NCBI GenBank assembly: GCA_028751875.1
Contig: CM054138.1
Span: 46,370,055-46,434,054 of the forward strand
Length of the DNA: 64,000 bases
Direction of reading: 5' to 3'
DNA from: Rapana venosa
Taxonomy: Eukaryota; Mollusca; Gastropoda; Neogastropoda; Muricidae
The translations under genes and the position numbers were made by a program. Within the stretch, counting starts at the first letter, position 1, and each line of letters starts with the position of its first letter. Shown here piece after piece: positions 30,601 through 42,374 of this stretch. The notes beneath the pieces are model-generated. The model did no database searches, was not told where the DNA came from, and was given only the letters and a program-made list of their open reading frames with translations.

Positions 30601-33600
30601 AAAAAAACAAAAACCCGCATGCACACATTACCCGCTAGTACACTCAAGATAACAGAGCATGAAGGTGTGTTGGTGTAAAATCTGCCTCTTATCTTCTAGC
30701 AGAAGATCAGTACACAGATCTGCCACCAACACTAAAGTCCTTTCACACAAACATCAAAGACAATCACAGGACCAGCTTCGTCTTTATCATGTAATTTTAA
30801 AAAAAACAGAACAAAAGACAAGAACTTTTCTACATAGCTACTTTCCACACCATTATACATGCTACATTTTTCTTCAGTTAACATTTCACCTCAATTTAAA
30901 ATAAAAAACAAACAAAAACCCACCCACCAAAACATGTATACTTTACTACTCAACTTAAAATCACATATGTTTTTGTTTGTTTTGTCACGTGTTGGCGAAA
31001 AAACGCCATCAATCTTCCAGCAAAGATCAATACACAGACTGCCACCAACATCAACTATAATCATTTCACGCAATTTCCATGCATCACAGGACCAAGTTTA
31101 TCAGTCATTTCACATTTAAATGTTTTGGGTGTTTTTTTAAAAAAAATACAAAAAAATTTTATAAAACAAAAAAATTTATCCCACAACGTTCAAAAAACCT
31201 TATTTAGCATGCATATTTTCTTTTTTTACATTTGGTCTCATTAGGTAAAAAAATGCCCTTTTTGAATGGTTTCAATTTCAATACACCATTTAAATACACA
31301 GTCTCCCACCAACAATAAACTAAAATCATTCACACATTTCCATTTATCATTCATTTCACTTTTTTGGTTTCCTTTACTAAGAAAAAATTGTACCCCCCCC
31401 CCCCCCCCCCCAAAAAAAAAAGAAAGAAAAAAAAACAGGCACACCTATCCCTACTTAACTAAAAAATCATATACCCCCCACCTTTTCCCCACTGGTTGGT
31501 GAAAATCTCCATAAATTTTCCAGAGGAAGATCAATACACAGACCTGCCACCAACATAAACTAAAATCATTCACAACCATTTCCATTTAATCATTCATTTC
31601 ACATTTGATGAATTTAAAAATTTTAAAAGACCCCTTCTCCCCACACACTTTCCACCCCATAATACAAGCTTTTAACTTTTCTTTTCCTCTTATATTTTAT
31701 AATTTTTAAAAAAATAAATACAAAAAAAAAAACACCCCAAAAAAACCCCAAAGGTACATTTTCACCTGCTGTACACTAAAGATAAAAGACATAAAGTTTG
31801 GGTGTAAAATCTGTCTGTACTTCTAGCAAGACATACACAGATCTTTCCCCAAACACAAATTTTTTCCCAAAACCAAAAATCAAAACTTTCACAGACCGCT
31901 TTTTTTGTTTTAACAGTCAAAAAAAAAACAACCTTCTCCATACACTTTCCACACCTTAAGAACTTTTCAATTTTTCTTCAGTTTACTTTCCCCAATTTAA
32001 AATTAAAAAAAAACCCCCCCCCCCCCCCCCCACCAAAAAAAAAACCAAAAAACCACACATACCAAAAAAAAACCCCAAACCCCCAACAAACACACGCTAC
32101 TTTCAAACCAACCCTTAAAAACGCATACCATTTTTTTTGTGTTTGTTTTGTCACATGTTTGGGGGGTTTAAAAACTGCCACAATCTTTCCCGCGAAAAAA
32201 ATCAATCACAGATCCCCACCAACACAAATATAATCATTTCACCCAATTTCCATTGTTATCACAGGACCAAGTTTATCAGTCATTTCACATTTGATGTGAT
32301 TTGGTGTGATTTTTAAAAGAAATACATTAAAATCATAAACAAAAGAAAAAATCTTCTCCCCACACACTTTTCACACCATTATTTAGCATGCTGTTTTTCT
32401 TTGATTTACATTTGGTCTCATTATCTTAAAAAAAAAAAAAAAGAAATAAAGAACACACAGGCACACTCTATTCACTACTTAAAATCATATACTATTTTCT
32501 TTTCCCCATATAAGTTGGTGTAAAATCTCCATCAACTTCCAAGGAAGATCCAACACAGATCTGCCACCAAAATAAAAACATTTACAAAAAAATTTCCATT
32601 TATCATTCATTTTTTACATTTGATGCATTTTTTTTTTTTAAAAGGGCCCCTTCTCCCCAACACTTTCCATACCAAACAAACATTATACTTTTTTTTTTCT
32701 TTTTCATTTGATATGGTTTTTTTAAAAAATTAACCAAAAAAAAAACCCACAAAAATCCCCCCATTTACACATACCTGCTAGTAGACCAAACAAGCATAAG
32801 TGTGGTTTTGGGGAAAATCTGCCATCAATCTTCCAGTAAAAATCAATAAAAAGATCTGCCACCAACACAACTATAATCATTTCACCAATTTCCATTGCTA
32901 TCACAGGGCCAAGTTTATCAGTTATTTCACATTTAGTATTTGGGGGATTTTTAAAAAAACATTAAAATCAAAAAAATAAAAAAAAAAATTCTCCCCACAC
33001 ACTTTTCCACCCTTTTTTTGCATGCATGTTTTTTCTTTAAATTTTTATTTGGTCTCTTATAAAGAAAAAAAAAAACCCCAAAAAAAAAAAAAAAAGAACA
33101 CACGGGACACTTTTTTCACACTTAAATTAAAATCATAACCAAACATCTTCTTTCCTCACATGTGTTGGTTAAAATCTGCCATCAATTTCCAGAGGAAGAT
33201 CAAACACAATCTCCACCAACACAACAAAATCTTTTCCCATTTTTCCCTGTAATTTTTTCACATTTGATGCGATTAAAAAAAAAAAGACCCCTTTTCCTCA
33301 CACACTTTCCATACCATAACAAAACATTACCCTTTTTAAAATTTCATGTGATTTGGTTTTTTAAAAAAAAAAAACAAAACAAAAACCGCAGTACCTACTA
33401 ACTTAAAATCTTAAAACCTTTCATTTTGCCACATGTTGGTGTAAAATTTGCCATCAATCTTCCATCAGAAGATCAATACACAGATCTGCCACCAACATCA
33501 ACTAAACTTACTTCACACATTCTCAACGCCAATCACATGACGAGCTTTGCTTTTTGCTTTCACATTTCATGTGATTACTAAAAACAAAACAACAAAAAAC

Positions 33601-34340
33601 CACTAAGCAACATTAAAAGACAAAAGAAAAGTAAACCCCTCCCCACACACTTTCTACACCATTATTGAGCATGCTACATTTTTCTTCAATTTACATTTTG
33701 ATCTCAATCAAAAAAATGATTAAAAAAAGAAAAACAAAAAACAAAGGAACACTATTCACTACTACAACAAAATCATATACCATAAGTTTTGGTGGGTTTT
33801 TTTTGGTTTTTTTCCAGCAGAAGATCAATACACAGATTTGCAACCAACTACTATTCACACATTCTCAATGCCGATCATATGACAAGCTGTTGCTTTCATA
33901 TTTCAAGTGATTTTTTTAAAAGAAAACAAAAATAAAAGGAAACTTCTCCACACATAGTTACTTTCCACACCATCATTGAAAATGCATTTTTCTTTCATTT
34001 ACATTTGATCTCATGGTCTAAAAAAACCCCATTAAAATAAACCCAAAACACAGAACACTATCCACTACTAGATTTATCACATACCGTAAGTCTTGTCACA
34101 TGTGTTGGTGTAAAATCTGCCATCAATCTTCCAGCAAAAGATTAGTACACATATTTGCCACCAACATCATATCTAACAATATCCGTCACAGAACAATGTT
34201 TACTATTCATTTCACAATCATCAACTATAGTCAACTCTCAATATTAATGGAAGTAAAAAAACCAGTTTTGTTTTCACATTTGATTGTGAAAAAAAGACCC
34301 CATCTCCCCACACACTTTCCATACCATTAAATACAAACCG
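27689..34340. repeat. Satellite array, about 21 monomers with a dyad core, partly trimeric
   Basis: A core of about 60 bp (GTTGGTGTAAAATCTGCC...GATCTGCCACCAAC) recurs at 27689, 28014, 28315, 28629, 28976, 29323, 29642, 29981, 30349, 30669 and 30991. Diverged copies follow at about 31495, 31798, 32155, 32513, 32804, 33164, 33435, 33812 and 34104. Spacing is 300-370 bp. Linkers share CCCCACACACTTTCCACACC, GCATGCTA.ATTTTTCTT and ATTTCACATTTGATGTGATT. The start of the core pairs with its end (GTTGGTG with CACCAAC, ATCTG with CAGAT, ATCTTC with GAAGAT). Monomer types repeat every third unit, about 1.0 kb. Short frames across cores are not genes. Confidence 0.93.
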
Positions 34341-35496
34341 ATACTTTTGCAATATCAAAGGCCGTCTCAAGACTTGGTTTTGTTCTACAGGCATTCAATC
34401 TCAAGTTTTAAAAAGTCATTGTCAACCATTGCTGTATACTGTCCTGCTGAATAAACCTAGAAAGTCTGGTCGTTCTTGTGATTACCACAGGACCAGACCG
34501 TTTCTAGCAGGCATTTTATCAACATAAAGCAGCTTTTGGAAAAGAGACCAGTGGTCAATCGTAAACAAATGTCCGTCCAAAACTCATATGTAAATATATG
34601 TAAACTTGAAATTCACATGCACAAAGGATGCAACTGTTGTGATTTCACAACAGCATATAATGGTGATGAAATACCAGTGATATATCATTCCACCGATTTG
34701 CCTGCAGTATAAAGTATTCCCTCACCTACACACACACACCATCATCCACATACTCCTTTCCTATACTACACACTACCTGCAATCCCTCCCTCTCCCCCCC
34801 CCCCCCCCCCCCCCCCCCTCTGTCTCTCCCTCTCCATACACACACACACTATAATTTCTATACTGCATCCTCACTACCTTCCTCTTCCACACACACATCA
34901 TTCACACACACACACACACCATCATTCACACACATACAACCATATTTTCTCTCTCTCACACACACACTCACCCCTCCCCATGTCCCTTCCCCCCTTAAAA
35001 AAACACAAAACATAACTATCCCTGTCCACTCACACACAATCATACCTCTTCCCCCACTCCCAACCATCCTACCCCTCCCCCTTCCTAACACCTCTTTCCC
35101 TAAAATTCTACCACCACCCCCAACCCCTCTGAGAAAATTTGCCATGGTGTCAGCATGCACCAAACTATCTACCTGCCTATTGTATCCACATGACGGGCCA
35201 AGATTAGTGCAACAGTTAGTGTGAGCATTAGTGTAAACAGTTAGCAAAAAAGGTAAGGGTCGGTTGGCTGGTCTGTCTGTTGGGAAAGCATGTGGACACA
35301 ACAGCACATAGAATTGATGGTACGTAGCTATAGACACAGTTACCAGTTAAAAGACTTTCCTGTTTGGGCTTTAAATTTGGATTTCTTTTATCACAAATGT
35401 CCAGCTCTGCTATCAGCAAAGCAGCTTCTGGTCAAAGACTATTTAAGACATGTCCATTAAAAAAACAAACCCAAACCACCAAAATAAACCATGTGA
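34341..35496. other. No gene seen; C-run at 34793-34819, CA-rich 34725-34965
   Basis: Sequence leaves the satellite near 34340. Apart from CA- and C-rich low complexity I can assign nothing. Confidence 0.5.
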
Positions 35497-35615
35497 GGTT
35501 TTTTGAATTAAGGTCAAAATCAACTGAGAATTTTTTTGAAAAATTGAGGCCAAAACTCAATGCGAGATGGGTATTTTTGAAACCAGGGCCAAAAGCAAGG
35601 TGAGAAAAATCTATC
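35497..35615. repeat. Short tandem repeat, about 3 units of ~40 bp
   Basis: Units of the form AGGCCAAAA.CAA.GTGAGA followed by TTTTTGAAA occur three times. Confidence 0.6.
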
Positions 35616-35844
35616 ACTATGGGTGGCCCCCTTTTCCCTATACCCACTTATCTAAAGGGGTATTCTGCCCCCTCCTCACTGCCACTCCATTCACTCACAC
35701 ACTACTCAACCACACAACACACACACACACACACACACAGGTCTTTTCCTTTCGTCTGGTATTTTACATGTAAGATCGTGGTATTTTAACACCTTATCAT
35801 GTAAACACTACAAAGCTTTATAAGTGATCCTTAGCGTATTCCTC

Positions 35845-36041
35845 TACTACACACACAACACACTACACTCACCACCACACACACCACACACCACCACCAC
35901 ACACACACCCACCACTCCTACCACTACACCACACACTACCTCACACACACATACACATCCCAACTACACTCCTCCACTACACCACACACACACCCCACAC
36001 CAACTACTACTACAACACACACTCACACCACTACATCCACA

Positions 36042-36072
<31 letters not shown>

Positions 36073-36136
36073 ACTACTACTACCACACACACTACACACT
36101 ACACACACACACACACTACACACACACCACTACACT

Positions 36137-36174
<38 letters not shown>

Positions 36175-36189
36175 ACTACACTACACACA

Positions 36190-36244
<55 letters not shown>

Positions 36245-36256
36245 ACACACACACAC
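35845..36256. repeat. CA-rich tract (CACACA/CACTAC), about 410 bp
   Basis: Almost only C, A and occasional T on the plus strand. Open Thr/His-rich frames here are compositional. Confidence 0.95.
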
Positions 36257-37600
36257 CCTACCTCTTACTAAAACCTATAAAACTTTACACTGCAGTAAAA
36301 TCATGGATAGATAACCAGAGGTACATCACCACATAGATTGGTTCACAATACTGTAAAAGTACCACCAATCCTGCTAGCATTAAACATCACATAATCATTG
36401 TAATTCCTTTAGCATCTGCACCCATCATCTACGTAACTGCATTTTGTCACTCATAAAAGCAGCACATATGAAAGCCCTACATGGATTGAACGGCTTCAAC
36501 AGGCATTATACTAAGTATTTTCCAATGGCTCCAAGATTCGTACAAAAAAAAGTGTACAACTAAAGGGAGCAGCATTACAGATAGTTGCCAGCCCTAGAGG
36601 GCATGTTTCAGCAATAGCATTGTTTCAGCTGATCATTAAATCCAGACTGGTTAAAAAAAAAATTTTAAAGGTTCAAAACTTGTCAAACATTGCTTTAAGT
36701 TGTACTTGTCAGGATGAGAGTATTTCTCAACTTATTGGATCAGATTCATTCTAATACATCAGAAATGCTTTTTTTTTTAAGGCATAAAACTATTGCTGAT
36801 CCATCAAACTTGTCCCAAGTAACTTGATCTCATTCATGTACAATAACAAAATCATGAAAAAAAACAAACGATTGCCAACCCTCAACCAAGGTGTATCAGG
36901 CCATGGGCATTTTCTGGACCAGTCTGAAGACAAACCATTTCTAACAAATGTTTAAAAAAAAGTTTTTAAAACCCAAAAAATCCACACACAAAAAACTGTC
37001 AGTCCTGACATATCACAAGGGATGATAGATTCTTCTACTCCCATGCCATTCAATACCAACCCCCCCACCCCCCAAAAAAAAGGAAAAAAAATCCTCTCTA
37101 CACACGTGCCCATGTCTGCTAACCTACACACTACTCACGCACACCTCGCCCTCAACATTTCTTCAATACGCATGACATACCTTTTTGCCAGGAGTGCATA
37201 GTTGTCGCCATGGCAACCTCCGACAGATCCATGCAGAGATTTTTCCAGCAGCCTGCGAAATGCTGCTGTCAAACCTTTGCAGAGAATATGCCAGTGGTGG
37301 CCAGAGCATACATGCAGCACACAGATCATTCTCACTCCTGCACAGTCATCTTTAAATTGATAAAAGCACAGATCATTCTCACTCCTGCACAGTCATCTTT
37401 AAATTGATAAAATTGAGCATTGACCCTCTCAAAATAAAAAACAAAAATCAAGATCCACATAGGTCCACCTAATCTTAACTAAATACAATTAACATAAACC
37501 CTCTCAACACATTTCAAATACATTCACATCAGAATCAGTATTTTTTAAAAATAAAATAAAGAATAAAAAAATACACATGAAAATACAAATTTTAAAAAGC
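36257..37600. other. Unassigned DNA; 58-bp direct repeat at 37320-37410
   Basis: The block CAGATCATTCTCACTCCTGC with following ACAGTCATCTTTAAATTGAT occurs twice in tandem. No exon is supported. Confidence 0.5.
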
Positions 37601-37934
37601 TGGCCCTGTGTGTGAGGCTCTTTTTTTTCTTCAGTTTTTTCACTTGCAGATTGTAGAGCACCATCTTTTTCATTTTACACTTTTTTTTCTTTTTTTTGAG
37701 TTCTTGTTTTTTTCTCTTTTTTTGGGGGGGGGGGGGTTACATTTTTTCCCCATTTTTTCTTTTTTTATCATGGTTTTTCTTTTTTTCCCCTTTTTGGTTT
37801 TTTTTTTTTTTAATGGGTGCTTTTCTTTTTCAGTCATATATCAATACCTTTTACATCAAGTCATCACTGACAGTAGGATGTACCTTGCAGTGTTCGTTGC
37901 AAATCCGTTTGACTATTTTTTTATGTCACAGTTT

Positions 37935-38150
37935 TTTCCCCTAGCTGCTCCACAAAATGGTAGGAGTTGTGCACCAGAATGTGCTGGGGATCTTCTTGAC
38001 GTCAGTGATGTCCTCTGCAACAAGGGTGAAATTTTTTATGTCAGTTTTTCTCCCCTAGCTGCTCCACAAAATTCTGGGAGTTCTGCATCAGAATTTGCAG
38101 GGGATCTTTTCAATGACAGCAGTGTCCTGCTCTTCTTGGTGACAGCAGCA
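37935..38150. repeat. Tandem duplication of about 110 bp
   Basis: CCCTAGCTGCTCCACAAAAT appears at 37940 and about 38050, followed by similar CAGAAT.TGC.GGGGATCTT blocks. It leads directly into the 18-bp minisatellite. Confidence 0.8.
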
Positions 38151-38154
38151 ATGT

Positions 38155-38595
38155 CCTCTGTGATGCGATGTCCTCGGCGATGCGATGTCCTCGGCGATTC
38201 GATGTCCTTGGCAATGCATGTCCTCGGCGATGGCAGCGATGTTCTCGGCGATGCAATGTCCTCAGCGATGTCCTCGGCTATGCAATGTCCTTGGTGATGC
38301 AATGTCCTTGGCAATGTGACGTCCTTGGTGATGGCAGCGATGTCCTCGGTGATGCGATGTCCTCGGTGATGCGATGTCCTTGGAAATGCGATGTCCTTGG
38401 TGATGGCAGCTATGTCCTTGGTGATACAATGTCCTTGGAAATGTGATGTCCTTGGTGATGGCAGCGATGACCTCGGTGATGCGATGGCCTTGGTGATGCG
38501 ATGTCCTTGGTGATGGCAGCGATGTCCTCGGTGATGCGATGTCCTCCTCAGTGACAGCAGCGATGTCTTGGTCTTCTCCATGACGGCAGTGTTCT
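38155..38595. repeat. 18-bp minisatellite (GCGATGTCCTCGGTGATG)
   Basis: About 24 units of 18 bp with CTCGGTGA/CTTGGTGA variants and longer GATGGCAGCGATG units interspersed. Because 18 is a multiple of 3, both strands give long periodic frames; these do not look like a real protein. Confidence 0.92.
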
Positions 38596-38859
38596 CCTCC
38601 TCCGGGGGATTCCTGCCATAATGCATGTCATAATTGTCATTATCATCATTTAGTATACTTTTGGAAACAGTAATTTCAATACTTATTGACTTGTCTAATA
38701 CTACACACATTATGAACATAAAATAGATACTTTTGTAAATAAGTAAAAAATGAATTAAGTAAAACTTTTCATCAATGTGCCCTTTTGTTTTCCTGGGATT
38801 TTGTTTGTTTTGTCCATAGGTGGCAGAATGTTCTCCTGCCTAACAAATAATCTGGGATG

Positions 38860-39200
38860 TTCTGGGTTTGATTCTCAGCCTTCACCTTTCCAGTTCAATA
38901 AGAAAATCAAACTGAATGTCAAAGGCCTTCGGATGAGATTATAAACCAAGGCCCTGTGCGTGAATGAAAGCAGAACATATCGTGCACACGTTAAAACCCA
39001 TTACGCCTTTTGGAAGAGTAGGCCATTCCATGCCGGTAGGAATGAATGACAAAATCAACCTTCCCCTAAGTCAGAATGCAGCTACCTAAATGGTAGGGAT
39101 GGGGGGGGGGGGGGGGGGGGTGAAATACAATCACACATACGCAAAAATCTCATCACTGGTAAACCTCAGAGCTCTAGCGAAGGAACAAACAAAAAACTTG
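38860..39200 (+). mobile_element. Composite SINE, head C + body + B-type 3' end
   Basis: Box B GGTTTGATTCTCAGCC and the C linker (AAACTGAATGTCAAAGG) lead to CCTTCGGATGAGATTATAAA and the common body. At about 39062 it changes to the B 3' part (CCCCTAAGTCAGAATGCAGC, ending GAAGGAACAAAC). A G-run lies at 39100-39120. Confidence 0.75.
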
Positions 39201-39591
39201 AAATAATGACTAACAGTGATAAAGCAAAATGGCGGTCATGTCTCACAGCTCTAATCCATTCCAGGAAAAGTCTCATGATTTATTATTTGTCTTAACCACT
39301 TGTTATAAAAATGCTCTTACTTTTTCCTGCAACAAATCATCTTGGTTCAACTTTTGATACAAATTGGTAACCTACAAAAACTGGGGCACTGTGTCATCAA
39401 AGTGACCATTGGGCAAGGCAAATCACTTTCTTGAAATGATTGTGATAAAAGATCTTTGGGTAGCCAGATATAACATTTCTGTATCACTGTTCTTTTTATT
39501 GTGCTCTGAATCAAATCTCCGAAAACTTTCCAACCAACTTTGCATTATTTGCCTTTTTAAAATGTACTATATTGTTTGAGCAGCCCACCTG

Positions 39592-40172
39592 TTTAAGGAG
39601 ACTTTTCACCTGAAGTTACCACCAGTGCTGAAGCCACTCCCCCAAAAAGTCCTTTGGATGAGAGTATACACCAAGGGCCCATGCGCAAACACATGCAGAA
39701 CATCTGCAGATTTTAAAATCTGTTCTACCTTTGGAAAGAGTAGGCCATTGCATGCTTGTGGGAACGGGTGAGAAAAATCTTTAAAACTCATGGGATGGAT
39801 GCTATAGCCAAGTGGTTAGAATCATTTGACTTCAATCCCACGGGTCCATGAAGTCGTGGGCTCGAATCTCGGCAGCATCCGGTGAATTAAAGGTGGGGAT
39901 TTTTATGATCACCCAAGTCAACTTCAAGTACAGACCTGCCAGTGCCTTGATTCCCTTCATGGATATTCACATGCAGAAGATCAAATGCTGCATGCACATA
40001 AAAGATCCTGTAACTCACGTCAGCATTCGGTGGTGTATGAAAACACAAACATACCCAGCATACATCCCTGAAGTAGGAATGTGGCTATCTTCATGAAGAG
40101 CAAAAACGACTGCATAAACAAAATCTCACCATTGGTAAACCTCTCAGCTCTAGCCAACAAATGGGGAAATAA
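39592..40172 (+). mobile_element. Type-A SINE (5'-truncated) followed by full type-B SINE
   Basis: 39592-39785 is type A from the linker to the body. 39790-40172 is type B: TAGCCAAGTGGTTAGAATC (box A), GGCTCGAATCT (box B), middle, and 3' end ATCTCACCATTGGTAAACCT. Confidence 0.8.
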
Positions 40173-41130
40173 AACCATTCACCAGCTGGGGCAAAATGCT
40201 AAAAAATATACTTAAAGGAAGGGGGTGCTTAAAATTAGTATTTGATGAAGTATGGTTTAAAATCATGATTTGGGTTTATGATGGGTTTAGAGTCATTATT
40301 CCAACCCAAACAAGATCGACTGTGACTGACTGACTGATCTGACTTCTTGTTTCTGACTATTGGATCGACCAAGACCAACTACAAGTAGAAGGTCAACTAC
40401 TTTCACTATCGCATATCCCACAATGCAATACAACAGGAAAAGTCTTTAGATAGTTAAGACCCTGGATGCCATTTTGAATGTTGGTTGCAAGAGATTTGGT
40501 TGACTCCTTTTTCTGCAAGTTTTTCTGTGATGACATCTGCACATAGCAGACTTATATAACTTCTAGAATTCATTTTCAGACATAGTATTGATGGTGAGTG
40601 TGAAATATCTTTAGATGACTATACACCAAAAAAATTCATGTAGATTCAGTTATTTTAAAACTAGAATTGGTCTGGAAAATCTCCATTCCATTCCTGCAAG
40701 CTGATGAAAAGTCAAGTGTGCCATAATCCGTCAATTTGCTATAATTTATTAACAATAAGCCTCAACTTTCTTCCTTAGAACTTGACCTCCTGCAATCCAT
40801 CCTATGATGCGGCCTATGCACTGCTTAAAGTGTATCAACATTCAGTAAATCAGACAATACAATGCTCTCAAATGTAAAAAGAGTTTAGGATTATGTGGGT
40901 TAAGGATTTCTTTTTGGAAGATGGCATACGTTATATAGCCCTATTATATATCACTGAGATTGTTCAAGTACACACTGGGTAAGAGGTTTGCATGTATCAT
41001 TGTATGATGCTTTTTGAGTACCTTGCTGTAGATCCAACCTTACTCCCAACTTCAGGATTTTCTCACATCAATCACTTGCAAAGCTTTGGCCTGTGCCATA
41101 AACGGAATGGATGAAATTTGATGTTACCTC

Positions 41131-41208
41131 ATCACATCCTGGTAACTGCCATGTTGTGCTGGATGGCGTGTCTGTTCTTTGACACTGGATTCCAGGCCTG
41201 TAGTTCCT
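41131..41208 (-). CDS. Weak coding-exon candidate, Cys-containing (NYRPGIQCQR...LPGCDE)
   Basis: The minus strand reads TGCTTTCAG, then a stop-free stretch encoding NYRPGIQCQRTDTP and LPGCDE, then GTAACA. The spacing of Cys and Arg is loosely like the second half of a thrombospondin type-1 repeat, but no full motif is present. No partner exon joins in a consistent phase. Confidence 0.2.
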
Positions 41209-41889
41209 GAAAGCATTTAAGAAATCATCAGTGACAGGGAAAATATTCACAGCTCTACTAGCTTAAATCTGATTTCAACTTATTGCAATTTGTTTACAGG
41301 AGTTCAATTTTTCATTTATCAGCTAAAAAATCAAAGTTATTTGAAAAAACTATAATCACAATTACTATCAAAAGATATATCACTTTCCACTTTTGCATTA
41401 TTAGCTCAAATCTAAAATAAGTTAATCCTGTTAATGATTATTAAGGAATGAATATTGCAAGGATTTTTTAAAAGCCGTTATAGTTTTTATCTATTAGTTC
41501 AAATTTAAAATGATTTGTTAACACTTTAAAACAAAATTTTAATTTAATGATTAATTTAAACCCAATGCTTTCCAGACTGACTGTGACTAACTGATCCGAC
41601 TTCAAGATGAAAAGACTGGCTTGACCATGACAGACCACCGGTCTAAAATGAGTTAACCTTGTCAATTAGGGGGAACAAAATCACAAAGACTTTTTTTTTA
41701 ATACATCAAAATCATGATTTTTTATCAGTTTAAATTTGATATGATTTGATAACACTTTGAAACAAAAATTTGCATTTACTCTTAAGGACATCAAACATTC
41801 ATCTTTTGTTTTCATAGCTGAAATACGACAAAGATTTCATATCTTTCTTTGAACTAAAGCAACGCCACTCTTTTTGACTCTAGTTCCAT

Positions 41890-41938
41890 GATGGCTGCCA
41901 CTGCACACGTGGCACTTGGTTCCAGTCCCACAGCCCCT
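41890..41938 (-). CDS. Weak exon candidate, possible diverged duplicate
   Basis: The minus strand has TGCTTTCAG followed by codons for GCGTGTKCHVCSGSHHG. The acceptor and first bases resemble the candidate at 41131-41208. No good donor was found. It may be a decayed duplicate. Confidence 0.15.
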
Positions 41939-42374
41939 GAAAGCATGGGAGTCCCAATCAGTAACTCTGAAAACCTGGTTTTCTTGAACTAACATGACAT
42001 TCACCTGCCCACGTTACTTTAAAAGAGATTGAATTAAGGACTATTGTTTACAAAGTGTGTCATAATGCCCATTTATTTTATAAGCTCAAATACCAATGAT
42101 TTAATACTTTCAAACATGAAATTTGGAACCAGTACCAGAACATTACAGTTGATATCTTTAACAAATACTTCAATGCCGTTTTAGCAGTTGATTAATCAGT
42201 TTAGAATTAATATACACAATGGGTATGTAAAACAACCAAAAATTGGGGTATCCAAGGCAACTTAGAAAAAAACATTTAAATGGTTTGGTTACAAATGAGA
42301 ATATTCTAACCTGGGTCTTGATCCGCTTCCCACAGGCTGGTTCAGGGACCTTGCAGCTGTGATGCTTCCCTCAT

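Larger units (their letters stand above)
40173..42370. other. Mostly unassigned; possible diverged tandem segments with weak exon candidates
   Basis: Segments around 41180-41780 and 41880-42120 share blocks such as CCTGAAAGCAT and GATTTG.TAACACTTT.AAACAAAA, suggesting an old tandem duplication. Two minus-strand exon candidates lie in corresponding places and are listed separately. Confidence 0.4.

Noticed and set aside
27689..34340. CRISPR-like array
   Set aside because: Repeats are about 60 bp with ~260-bp related linkers in a eukaryotic genome with no cas genes. The linkers are themselves repeats, so it is a satellite.
35824..36336. 170-codon Thr/His-rich frame
   Set aside because: Simple CACA/CACTAC repeat DNA.
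37608..38719. Two ~228-codon frames on opposite strands
   Set aside because: Both run through the 18-bp minisatellite, whose period keeps any frame open. The flanks are low-complexity T-runs.
42320..42366. Minus-strand exon candidate CKVPEPACGKRIKTQ with a GTTAGA donor
   Set aside because: Thrombospondin-like at first sight, but its phase does not join the candidates at 41.9 or 41.1 kb and the motif is too short.
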